Position numbers and translations under genes: made by a program. This document shows, piece after piece, positions 6,540-12,403 of a stretch of DNA of 12,403 nt; within the stretch, counting starts at the first letter, position 1, and every line of letters starts with the position of its first letter. Source of the stretch: Lachnospiraceae bacterium. Lineage in GTDB: Bacteria > Bacillota > Clostridia > Lachnospirales > Lachnospiraceae. The stretch is taken from NCBI GenBank assembly GCA_022790905.1, contig JAAVYC010000204.1:1-12403 (forward strand), read 5' to 3'. Under the pieces are notes generated by a model. It saw only the letters and a list, made by a program, of their open reading frames with translations. It was not told where the DNA came from and made no database searches.

Positions 6540-7319
6540 ATGCAAAAGAGATCAGATATGGACACGCAGACAGAAGGAATTTATTCGGACCGAATAGATC
6601 CGAACTCTTCTGTTAGTTTGAGTAAACAATTAGAGATGATTTTTCGTTCCTTTATCAAAGACGGTATCTGGCTGCCTGATCAGTTGATTCCTTCTGAGAT
6701 GGAGCTCTGTAAAATGTTTTTGGTTGGGCGTGGTTCGGTGAGGACAGCCATGAAGAAACTGGAGGATCATAAGCTGGTGTATCGAGTTCGCGGCAGAGGA
6801 ACGGCTGTCATTCCCAAACAATTGGATAGTACCATTCCTTTTACAGGTGTACAGGAAGCAATTTGGAAAAAAAGCAAAGAAAATCACGAAGAGTTAAAAG
6901 TACTTTTTCAGGAAGAGAGATCGGTAGACGGTCATGCGGCAGAAAACTTGAGATTGTCTCTTGGGGATAAAATATTATATGTGGAGCGCTGTACGGTTAC
7001 AGAAAAAATGGAGCAGTTGCGTTCCTTTCAGTATATATATATTCCCTATATGTTTTATAAAAGAATTGACCGAACAAAGATTGGAGTTTGTACATTCCAT
7101 GAGCTTTTTAGCCAGGCGGGCATCTTCGAGACTGATAGAGAAGAATGGCTCAGTGTAAGTTCTGTCACGAAAAAAGAGTCAGAGAAGTTTGGCATAGAGG
7201 AAGGGGCGCCAGTTTTTATTCTTGAGGTATTGCGTTATGATCAGGAAGATCGGCCGTTTTATTACATGAAAATCGTGCGTTTAGGTGAAAGTCTGAAAGT
7301 TCACTTTTCAACGAGGTAG
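6540..7319 (+). CDS. GntR-family transcriptional regulator, HutC subfamily (wHTH + UTRA)
   Basis: A 259-residue DNA-binding regulator. Residues about 25-92 form the winged helix-turn-helix: LSKQLEMIFRSFIKDG, then IPSEMELCKMFLVGRGSVRT with the recognition helix, then LVYRVRGRGTAV as the wing. Residues about 110-255 fit a UTRA effector-binding domain (EERSVDGHAAENLRL...GDKILYVERCTV, then IEEGAPVFILEVLRYDQEDRPFYYMKIV); in this family the domain binds small metabolites, often sugar phosphates. I choose ATG 6540, behind GGGAG (6524-6528), because the predicted transcript begins near 6493 and the GTG at 6498 would leave no space for a ribosome binding site. It is transcribed in the same direction as the aldolase, 160 bases downstream, and probably controls it through the palindrome at 5596-5621. 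No operator-quality palindrome is seen at its own promoter. Family is certain; effector and targets are inferred. Confidence 0.93.
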   Translation: MQKRSDMDTQTEGIYSDRIDPNSSVSLSKQLEMIFRSFIKDGIWLPDQLIPSEMELCKMFLVGRGSVRTAMKKLEDHKLVYRVRGRGTAVIPKQLDSTIPFTGVQEAIWKKSKENHEELKVLFQEERSVDGHAAENLRLSLGDKILYVERCTVTEKMEQLRSFQYIYIPYMFYKRIDRTKIGVCTFHELFSQAGIFETDREEWLSVSSVTKKESEKFGIEEGAPVFILEVLRYDQEDRPFYYMKIVRLGESLKVHFSTR

Positions 7320-7348
7320 TTCTGGAAATGCAATATACAGAAAAAATC

Positions 7349-7377
7349 TTGCAAAATAAAATAGAGTGTGCTATGAT
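7349..7377 (+). promoter_or_regulatory. Promoter of the aspS-gatCAB operon
   Basis: TTGCAA (7349-7354), a 17-base spacer and TATGAT (7372-7377) preceded by TGC as an extended -10. Transcription would start near 7384, immediately before the conserved 5' end of the T-box leader. Confidence 0.85.
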
Positions 7378-7383
7378 AGACGA

Positions 7384-7700
7384 CAACAAAAACAAAGCGA
7401 TGAAAGAGACTCTTTTCTTTAGACATCGACAGGAATATGGCGTCACCGACTGAGAGCGCCATTTGAGAGAGAAGAAAAAGGGAACACTCCGGAGCAGACT
7501 GATTGAACGAATTTTGAGAGATTTGCAAGATTTTATGTTAAAACTTGCAAATATGAGAGTAGGTCAGTACGTTTTGTACGCGTTAAGTACTTAGAGTGGA
7601 AGCTTATACAAGTTATAATGCTTCAATGCGGGTGGTACCGCGGGAATTGAAAATGATATGAGATCCCGTCCCGAAACAGAGGTGTTTCGGGGCGTTTTTT
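7384..7700 (+). promoter_or_regulatory. T-box riboswitch leader, asparagine specifier AAC (overlapping Glu codon GAA)
   Basis: A tRNA-sensing leader that lets transcription continue when the cognate tRNA is uncharged. The T-box core AATGCGGGTGGTACCGCGG (7625-7643) is unmistakable and is followed by the terminator. Stem I starts at AAAGCGATGAAAGAG (7395-7409). Its upper helix pairs CTTTTCTT (7412-7419) with AAGAAAAAG (7472-7480). Its distal arm is ATGGCG (7437-7442) with CGCCAT (7457-7462). Aligning CTCCGGAGC with the conserved 3' side of Stem I places the specifier at AAC (7483-7485), the Asn codon. GAA (Glu) overlaps it one base earlier at 7482-7484. Further stems are ATTTGCAAG/CTTGCAAAT (7521-7529, 7544-7552) and Stem III GAAGC-TTATA / TATAA-T-GCTTC (7599-7624). 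The acceptor-pairing bases are TGGT (7633-7636). Asn is also what the operon's function predicts. Confidence 0.93.
7668..7700 (+). terminator. T-box-controlled terminator
   Basis: GTCCCGAAACA (7668-7678) pairs with TGTTTCGGGGC (7683-7693) over 11 bp with one wobble, loop GAGG, followed by G and six Ts (7695-7700). The upstream part of its 5' arm can instead pair with the T-box GCGGGA segment to form the antiterminator. Confidence 0.93.
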
Positions 7701-7740
7701 CTTGTATAGAAATTCCTCTGGAATTTCTATACAAGAAAAA
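7696..7740. repeat. Perfect 21-bp inverted repeat (long hairpin) directly after the T-box terminator
   Basis: CTTGTATAGAAATTCC (7701-7716) and GGAATTTCTATACAAG (7720-7735) are perfect complements around TCT. The T-run of the terminator (7696-7700) pairs with the five As at 7736-7740, extending the stem to 21 bp. It is not part of the canonical T-box fold. It could act as a second terminator for the opposite strand, an RNA-stability element, or a small dispersed palindromic repeat. Confidence 0.9.
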
Positions 7741-7860
7741 TAGGATGCGCAGCTTTGCGCGCGTAACAAAAGCGGTGCTTGTGTAAAAACGTACGCGAAA
7801 GTGCGTGAAGTACACTTTTGTTCTGGATTTAAAATCCCGTCCCGCACCTATTACAAAAAA
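7741..7860 (+). other. Structured spacer between T-box and aspS
   Basis: This stretch has no reading frame of interest and is rich in inverted repeats: GCGCA/TGCGC (7747-7751, 7756-7760), AACAAAAG/CTTTTGTT (7765-7772, 7815-7822), and nested in the latter ACGC/GCGT (7793-7796, 7803-7806). ATCCCGTCCCG (7834-7844) is an exact copy of 7663-7673 in the T-box terminator. Its CCCGCA (7841-7846) is complementary to TGCGGG (7627-7632) of the T-box core, so alternative pairing is possible. Whether it is regulatory or an inserted repeat cannot be decided from one sequence. Confidence 0.5.
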
Positions 7861-7874
7861 GGAGAGTACACAGT

Positions 7875-9206
7875 ATGGAATTTTTGACAGGAGTAAAAAC
7901 ACAGGAAACTTTGGAAATCAGCACACTTTTAACAGGAGATTATGAGGGAAAAGAAGTGAAGATTAACGGCAGTGTCCACGCGATCCGTGATATGGGAGAG
8001 GTTGCATTTGTGATTTTAAGAAAGAGAGAGGGATTGCTGCAATGTGTCTTTGAAAAAGAATTTATGGAATTTGATCTGAAAGACCTAAAAGAGGCAGCTA
8101 CCTTAGAGGCAAAGGGAGTGCTTAGAAAAGAAGAACGGGCGCCAGGCGGAATTGAGATTCATTTAAAAAAAATCACGGTGTTGTCACAACCGACAGAGGC
8201 CATGCCGCTCACTATCTCAAAATGGAAATTGGACACTTCATTGGATGCGAAATTGAACAACCGTGCCGTGTCCCTTAGGAATATCAGGGAGCGTGCTAAG
8301 TTCAAGATTCAGGAGGGGCTTGTTCGAGGTTTTCGAGAATTTTTATATCAGAGAGGATTTACGGAAATCCATACACCTAAAATTGGAGCAAAAGGAGCCG
8401 AGGGAGGTGCCAATCTCTTTCGCTTTGAATATTTTCACAGACCAGCGATTTTAGAGCAGAGTCCGCAATTTTACAAACAGATGATGGTGGGAGTCTTTGA
8501 CAGAGTGTTTGAGACAGCGCCAGTGTTTCGTGCAGAAAAGCACAATACGAAACGCCATTTGAACGAATATACGTCTCTGGATTTTGAGATGGGCTATCTT
8601 GACAGTTTTGAGGACATCATGGCGATGGAGACTGGATTTTTACAGTATGCGATGCCATTGTTAAAACGAGACTATGAGCGGGAATTAAAGATTTTGGATG
8701 TAACATTGCCAAAAGTAGAACAAATTCCAATGGTTCGTTTTGATGAGGCGAAAAAGATGGTCTCTGAGAAATATAATAGAAAGATGAAAAATCCATATGA
8801 TTTAGAACCGGAAGAAGAACAATTAATCGGTATGCTCTTCCAGGAAGAATATGGTGCAGATTTTGTGTTTGTCACACATTATCCAAGTAAAAAACGTCCG
8901 TTTTATGCGATGGATGATCCAAAAGATCCGACTTATACCTTGAGTTTTGATCTGCTTTTCAGAGGCCTTGAGATTACAACGGGAGGACAGAGAATCCATG
9001 ATTACCGGATGTTGAGGGAGAAAATTGCGGCACGTGAAATGACGGAAGAGGGCATGGAGGATTATTTGAATGCTTTCAAATATGGAATGCCGCCGCATGG
9101 AGGACTCGGAATCGGTTTAGAGCGGTTGACAATGCAGCTTTTGGGAGAAGAAAATGTGCGGGAGACGACACTCTTCCCAAGGGATTTGAACAGATTAGAA
9201 CCTTAG
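7875..9206 (+). CDS. aspS: Archaeal-type, probably non-discriminating aspartyl-tRNA synthetase (Asp--tRNA(Asp/Asn) ligase)
   Basis: A cytosolic class IIb synthetase that would charge both tRNA-Asp and tRNA-Asn with aspartate, the latter as substrate for GatCAB. Its 443 residues match archaeal-type AspRS (about 430-440), not the bacterial type of about 590 with a GAD insertion. Residues about 15-105 form the OB-fold anticodon-binding domain. The catalytic core has FTEIHTPKIGAKGAEGGANL (162-181), motif 2 FRAEKHNTKRHLNE (218-231) and motif 3 GMPPHGGLGIGLERL (404-418). By eye alignment with Thermococcus AspRS, the two residues that enforce tRNA-Asp specificity (Trp26, Lys85) are His35 in GSVHAIRD and Pro90 in ERAPGG, the state found in non-discriminating enzymes. 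AAAGGAGAG at 7858-7866 supports the ATG. The gene is first in the T-box operon, 32 bases before gatC. The family is certain; non-discrimination is a strong inference. Confidence 0.95.
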   Translation: MEFLTGVKTQETLEISTLLTGDYEGKEVKINGSVHAIRDMGEVAFVILRKREGLLQCVFEKEFMEFDLKDLKEAATLEAKGVLRKEERAPGGIEIHLKKITVLSQPTEAMPLTISKWKLDTSLDAKLNNRAVSLRNIRERAKFKIQEGLVRGFREFLYQRGFTEIHTPKIGAKGAEGGANLFRFEYFHRPAILEQSPQFYKQMMVGVFDRVFETAPVFRAEKHNTKRHLNEYTSLDFEMGYLDSFEDIMAMETGFLQYAMPLLKRDYERELKILDVTLPKVEQIPMVRFDEAKKMVSEKYNRKMKNPYDLEPEEEQLIGMLFQEEYGADFVFVTHYPSKKRPFYAMDDPKDPTYTLSFDLLFRGLEITTGGQRIHDYRMLREKIAAREMTEEGMEDYLNAFKYGMPPHGGLGIGLERLTMQLLGEENVRETTLFPRDLNRLEP

Positions 9207-9237
9207 AGAATGATGAATAAAATAAGAGGAGATTGAT

Positions 9238-9531
9238 ATGGCACAGCGTATTTCAGATGAGATGATTGAATATGTCGGTATTTTGGCAAAATTAGAGTTA
9301 TCTCAGGACGAAAAGGAACAAGCGAAAGAGGATATGGAGAAGATGTTGGATTATATAGATATGCTTAACGAATTAGATACTTCCGATGTGGAGCCGATGT
9401 CCCATGTGTTTTTAGTACAAAATGTTTTTCGTGAAGATGTTGTGGAAGCCTATGACGGACATAAAGAGGCTTTGGCGAATGCACCTTCGGCAAAAGACGG
9501 CGGATTTAAAGTACCGAAAACGATTGGATAG
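9238..9531 (+). CDS. gatC: Asp/Glu-tRNA amidotransferase subunit C
   Basis: A small subunit of 97 residues (family about 95-100) that wraps between GatA and GatB and stabilises the amidotransferase. The N-terminal helices (ISDEMIEYVGILAKLELSQDE, about 5-25, then KEDMEKMLDYIDMLNELDTS) and the central motif VEPMSHVF (51-58) followed by NVFREDVV (62-69) are typical. The C-terminal segment NAPSAKDGGFKVPKTIG (81-97) matches the conserved APExxxgfFkVPkvi ending. AGAGGAGA lies about eight bases before the ATG. It is co-transcribed with aspS and gatA, and its stop codon TAG forms part of the AGGAGG ribosome binding site of gatA, which suggests translational coupling. Confidence 0.97.
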   Translation: MAQRISDEMIEYVGILAKLELSQDEKEQAKEDMEKMLDYIDMLNELDTSDVEPMSHVFLVQNVFREDVVEAYDGHKEALANAPSAKDGGFKVPKTIG

Positions 9532-9543
9532 GAGGAAGATAAG

Positions 9544-11022
9544 ATGAGTTTTACAAGTCTGATGGCCGTAGAATTGGGACAAAAAATAAAGAAGAGAGAA
9601 GTGGCCGTAAAAGAGGCAGTAGAAGCGGTCTTTTCACAGATAGATAGAGTGGAGGAAAAAGTGCACAGTTTTGTGACGCTTGATCTAGAGGGAGCACTTA
9701 AGGCAGCCGATGAGGTGCAAAAAAGGATTGATATGGGAGAGCTGACAGGGCCTTTAGCGGGCGTTCCAGTAGCTTTAAAAGATAATCTCTGTACAAAAAA
9801 CATGCGAACAACCTGTAGTTCTAAGATCCTGTACAATTTTAAGCCGGGTTATTCGGCACAGGCTGTTGAAAATCTCAAGAGCGCAGGAGCGATTATTATC
9901 GGGAAAACGAATATGGATGAATTTGCAATGGGAAGTACAACGGAGACATCTGCGTTTGGAGCAACAAAGAATCCGTGGAATTTAGAACATGTGCCGGGCG
10001 GTTCTTCCGGCGGTTCTTGCGCGGCGGTTGCAGCAGAAGAGTGTTTTTATGCGTTGGGGTCGGATACAGGCGGTTCGATTCGTCAGCCGAGTGCTTTTTG
10101 CGGTGTGACGGGAATCAAACCGACGTATGGAACAGTTTCGAGGTACGGTTTAATTGCCTATGGTTCCTCTCTTGATCAAATCGGACCGATTGCAAAAGAT
10201 GTGACCGATTGTGCCACTATTTTGGAGATCATTGCTTCCTATGACAAAAAGGATTCCACTTCGATGAAGCGGAAAAATATGGATTTCACATCGGCGTTGA
10301 CAGAGGATGTCCGAGGAATGAGGATCGGGATTCCAAGAGATTATTTTGGTGAGGGTCTCAATGAAGAAGTAAAAAAAGCTGTTCTTGAAGCGGTAAAAAA
10401 GTTAGAAGAGCTGGGGGCTGTCGTAGAAGAGTTCGATTTGGGCCTGGTAGAGTATGCAATTCCGGCCTACTATGTGATTGCAGGAGCGGAGGCCAGTTCC
10501 AATCTTGCGCGGTTTGACGGTGTAAAATATGGCTATCGCACGAAGGACGATGAGGAACTTCATAAAATGTATAAAAAAACACGTTCCGAAGGATTTGGAA
10601 CGGAAGCAAAGCGTCGTATTATGCTGGGATCCTTTGTCTTAAGTTCTGGATATTACGATGCCTATTATCTGAAAGCGCTTCGCACCAAAGCGTTGATCAA
10701 ACAAGAATTTGACAAAGCATTTGAAAAGTATGATGTATTGATCAGTCCGGCGGCACCGACGACAGCTCCAAAGCTTGGGGATTCTTTGGATGATCCGTTA
10801 AAAATGTATTTGGGAGATATTTATACCATCTCAGCAAATCTTGCCGGAATTCCGGGGATGACACTGCCGTGCGGGATAGATCAGAGCGGTCTTCCAATCG
10901 GTGTGCAGCTTCTTGGTGACTGTTTTCAGGAAAAGAAAATAATCAGAACAGCTTATGCATTGGAGCAGACTAGGGATTACAGACGCTGTCCGTTGGCAGA
11001 ACAGCAGGAGGTGAGAAGATGA
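9544..11022 (+). CDS. gatA: Asp/Glu-tRNA amidotransferase subunit A (glutaminase, amidase-signature)
   Basis: The 492-residue catalytic glutaminase subunit, which hydrolyses glutamine and sends ammonia through a channel to GatB for amidation of Asp-tRNA-Asn (and Glu-tRNA-Gln where needed). The Ser-cisSer-Lys triad is intact at positions identical to characterised GatA proteins: Lys79 in GVPVALKDN, cis-Ser154 in VPGGSSGGS and nucleophile Ser178 in LGSDTGGSIRQP. The amidase-signature segment spans about 150-181. The segment KTNMDEFAMGSTTETSAFG (121-139) is typical. The length is normal (about 485-495). AGGAGGA at 9530-9536 overlaps the gatC stop and precedes the ATG by eight bases. The stop overlaps the gatB start (ATGA), giving tight coupling within the complex. 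No lesion is visible. Confidence 0.98.
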   Translation: MSFTSLMAVELGQKIKKREVAVKEAVEAVFSQIDRVEEKVHSFVTLDLEGALKAADEVQKRIDMGELTGPLAGVPVALKDNLCTKNMRTTCSSKILYNFKPGYSAQAVENLKSAGAIIIGKTNMDEFAMGSTTETSAFGATKNPWNLEHVPGGSSGGSCAAVAAEECFYALGSDTGGSIRQPSAFCGVTGIKPTYGTVSRYGLIAYGSSLDQIGPIAKDVTDCATILEIIASYDKKDSTSMKRKNMDFTSALTEDVRGMRIGIPRDYFGEGLNEEVKKAVLEAVKKLEELGAVVEEFDLGLVEYAIPAYYVIAGAEASSNLARFDGVKYGYRTKDDEELHKMYKKTRSEGFGTEAKRRIMLGSFVLSSGYYDAYYLKALRTKALIKQEFDKAFEKYDVLISPAAPTTAPKLGDSLDDPLKMYLGDIYTISANLAGIPGMTLPCGIDQSGLPIGVQLLGDCFQEKKIIRTAYALEQTRDYRRCPLAEQQEVRR

Positions 11023-12403
11023 GCAGACAATATGAGACTGTGATCGGATTAGAGACCCATGTGGAGCTTGCGACGAAGACGAAGATCTTTTGTTCCTGTT
11101 CTACGGAATTTGGAGGAGCGCCAAATACACATACATGTCCGGTTTGCACCGGGATGCCGGGTTCTCTTCCCGTTTTAAATAAACAGGTAGTGGAATATGC
11201 CATTGCCGTAGGACTTGCAACGAACTGTCATATCACACAGTATTGCAAATTTGACAGGAAAAATTATTTCTATCCAGATAATCCGCAAAATTATCAGATC
11301 TCGCAGCTTTATTTGCCAATTTGCCGAGACGGGAACGTGGAGATCGAGACGGCTGCCGGAAAAAAGAAAATCGGTATCCATGAGATTCATATGGAAGAGG
11401 ACGCCGGAAAATTAGTACACGATGAATGGGAGGATTGTTCTATCGTAGATTATAATCGCTCAGGAGTTCCGCTGATCGAGATTGTCTCTGAACCAGATAT
11501 GCGTTCCGCAGAAGAAGTGATTGCTTATCTCGAGAAATTGAGGATGATTATTCAGTATCTTGGAGCCTCAGACTGTAAATTGAACGAAGGTTCGATGCGT
11601 GCCGATGTCAATCTATCGGTCCGAGAAATTGGGGCAAAAGAGTTTGGAACGCGTACAGAAATGAAAAATCTGAATTCTCTTAAGGCGATTGCAAGAGCCA
11701 TAGAGGGAGAAAGAGCGCGTCAGATTGAACTCTTGGAAGAGGGAAAAGAAATTGTACAGGAGACGAGGCGTTGGGATGACAACAAAGAATATTCTTATGC
11801 GATGCGAAGCAAAGAGGATGCGAAAGATTACCGCTATTTTCCGGAGCCGGATCTGGTTCCAATTTTTATAAGCGACGAATGGATTGCAGAAATTAAGGAA
11901 AAAGAGCCGGAACTTAGAACGGCGAAATTAGAGCGGTATAAAAAAGAATACGATTTGCCGGATTACGATGCAAAGATTATTACAGGATCAAAACATTTAG
12001 CGGATATTTTTGAGGAGACGACAGAGATCTGTGGGAAGCCAAAAAAAGTCTCAAACTGGTTGATGGGCGAGACATTGCGTCTTTTAAAAGAACATGAGAT
12101 GGAAGCAGAAGCTCTCCAGTTTTCCCCTCAAAATCTTGCAAAGTTGGTAGAATTAAATGATGCTGGGACAATCAATAGTACAGTGGCGAAGGAAGTATTT
12201 GAACAGATATTCGAAAGAGATATTGATCCGGATGTTTACGTGGAAGAAAAAGGGTTAAAGACAGTGAGTGATGAGGAAGCCCTGCGAAAAATGGTAGAGC
12301 AAGTGATCAAAGACAACCCAAAATCTGTAGAAGATTATAGAAACGGCAAGGGAAAAGCAATTGGATTTTTAGTTGGCCAAACCATGAAAAGAATGGGAGG
12401 AAA
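11019..12403 (+). CDS. gatB: Asp/Glu-tRNA amidotransferase subunit B (3' end beyond window)
   Basis: GatB activates the side-chain carboxylate of misacylated Asp-tRNA-Asn or Glu-tRNA-Gln with ATP and accepts ammonia from GatA. 461 codons are present of an expected 475-480, so only about 15-20 C-terminal residues are missing. Visible features are: the N-terminal VIGLETHVEL (8-17), Cys pairs CSC (25-27) and CPVC (40-43) that form the zinc site present in many GatB, FDRKNYFYPDNPQNYQISQ in the catalytic cradle, IHMEEDAGKLVHD, YNRSGVPLIEIVSEPD, and ETRRWDD with AKDYRYFPEPDL. The helical and YqeY-like tail follows, ending in GKAIGFLVGQTMKRMGG. It starts at the ATG overlapping the gatA stop in ATGA, with AGGAGGTG eight bases upstream inside gatA. 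Confidence 0.98.
   Translation, partial: MSRQYETVIGLETHVELATKTKIFCSCSTEFGGAPNTHTCPVCTGMPGSLPVLNKQVVEYAIAVGLATNCHITQYCKFDRKNYFYPDNPQNYQISQLYLPICRDGNVEIETAAGKKKIGIHEIHMEEDAGKLVHDEWEDCSIVDYNRSGVPLIEIVSEPDMRSAEEVIAYLEKLRMIIQYLGASDCKLNEGSMRADVNLSVREIGAKEFGTRTEMKNLNSLKAIARAIEGERARQIELLEEGKEIVQETRRWDDNKEYSYAMRSKEDAKDYRYFPEPDLVPIFISDEWIAEIKEKEPELRTAKLERYKKEYDLPDYDAKIITGSKHLADIFEETTEICGKPKKVSNWLMGETLRLLKEHEMEAEALQFSPQNLAKLVELNDAGTINSTVAKEVFEQIFERDIDPDVYVEEKGLKTVSDEEALRKMVEQVIKDNPKSVEDYRNGKGKAIGFLVGQTMKRMGG

Noticed and set aside
7591..7902. Minus-strand open frames of about 100 and 74 codons across the T-box region
   Set aside because: They are fortuitous frames through the structured leader, with no start signals or family resemblance.
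1..12403. CRISPR array, insertion sequence, tRNA or rRNA gene
   Set aside because: No regularly spaced repeats with spacers, transposase frame with terminal repeats, or cloverleaf/rRNA signature was seen on either strand.

Overview
The window looks like chromosomal DNA from a low-GC Firmicute of the Clostridia, most likely a Lachnospiraceae-type gut anaerobe. The reasons are the AT-rich sequence, strong AGGAGG-type ribosome binding sites, extended -10 promoters, a T-box riboswitch, a transamidation operon with an archaeal-type AspRS, and lysine-rich FN3 repeats typical of Lachnospiraceae surface proteins. The genus assignment is inference; no rRNA or other marker is present.

Layout. 1-265: the 3' end of purE and its terminator. 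266-635: a 370-base leader with an extended -10 promoter and two short palindromes, and no convincing gene. 636-2684: a two-TM chemoreceptor with a Cache-like sensor. It converges on asnA (2801-3811, minus strand) across a bidirectional terminator. 3923-5368: a decayed surface-protein gene (FN3 repeats plus a transglutaminase-like remnant) broken by a 5' deletion and at least two frame changes, followed by its own terminator. 5559-7319: a small regulated unit made of a consensus promoter, a 26-bp nested palindrome at the start site, a divergent DeoC-family aldolase and a HutC-type GntR regulator with its own promoter. 7349-12403: a promoter, an Asn-type T-box leader with terminator, an unusually structured 175-base spacer, then aspS (archaeal type), gatC, gatA and gatB. 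gatB runs off the right edge with only its last residues missing.

How the genes work together. The right half is a complete tRNA-dependent asparagine pathway. AspRS carries the two residues known to relax specificity (His35, Pro90), so it should charge both tRNA-Asp and tRNA-Asn with Asp. GatCAB then amidates Asp-tRNA-Asn. The T-box has specifier AAC (Asn) overlapping GAA (Glu) in GAAC, the arrangement described for a two-tRNA T-box on the equivalent Clostridium operon. asnA adds a second route that makes free asparagine and has only a short leader with no T-box. The aldolase and GntR pair look like a sugar or deoxysugar catabolic switch, but substrate and effector cannot be read from the sequence. 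The most distinctive features are the T-box region with its 21-bp perfect hairpin and duplicated terminator arm, the 26-bp operator candidate, and the aldolase's altered phosphate-binding loops.
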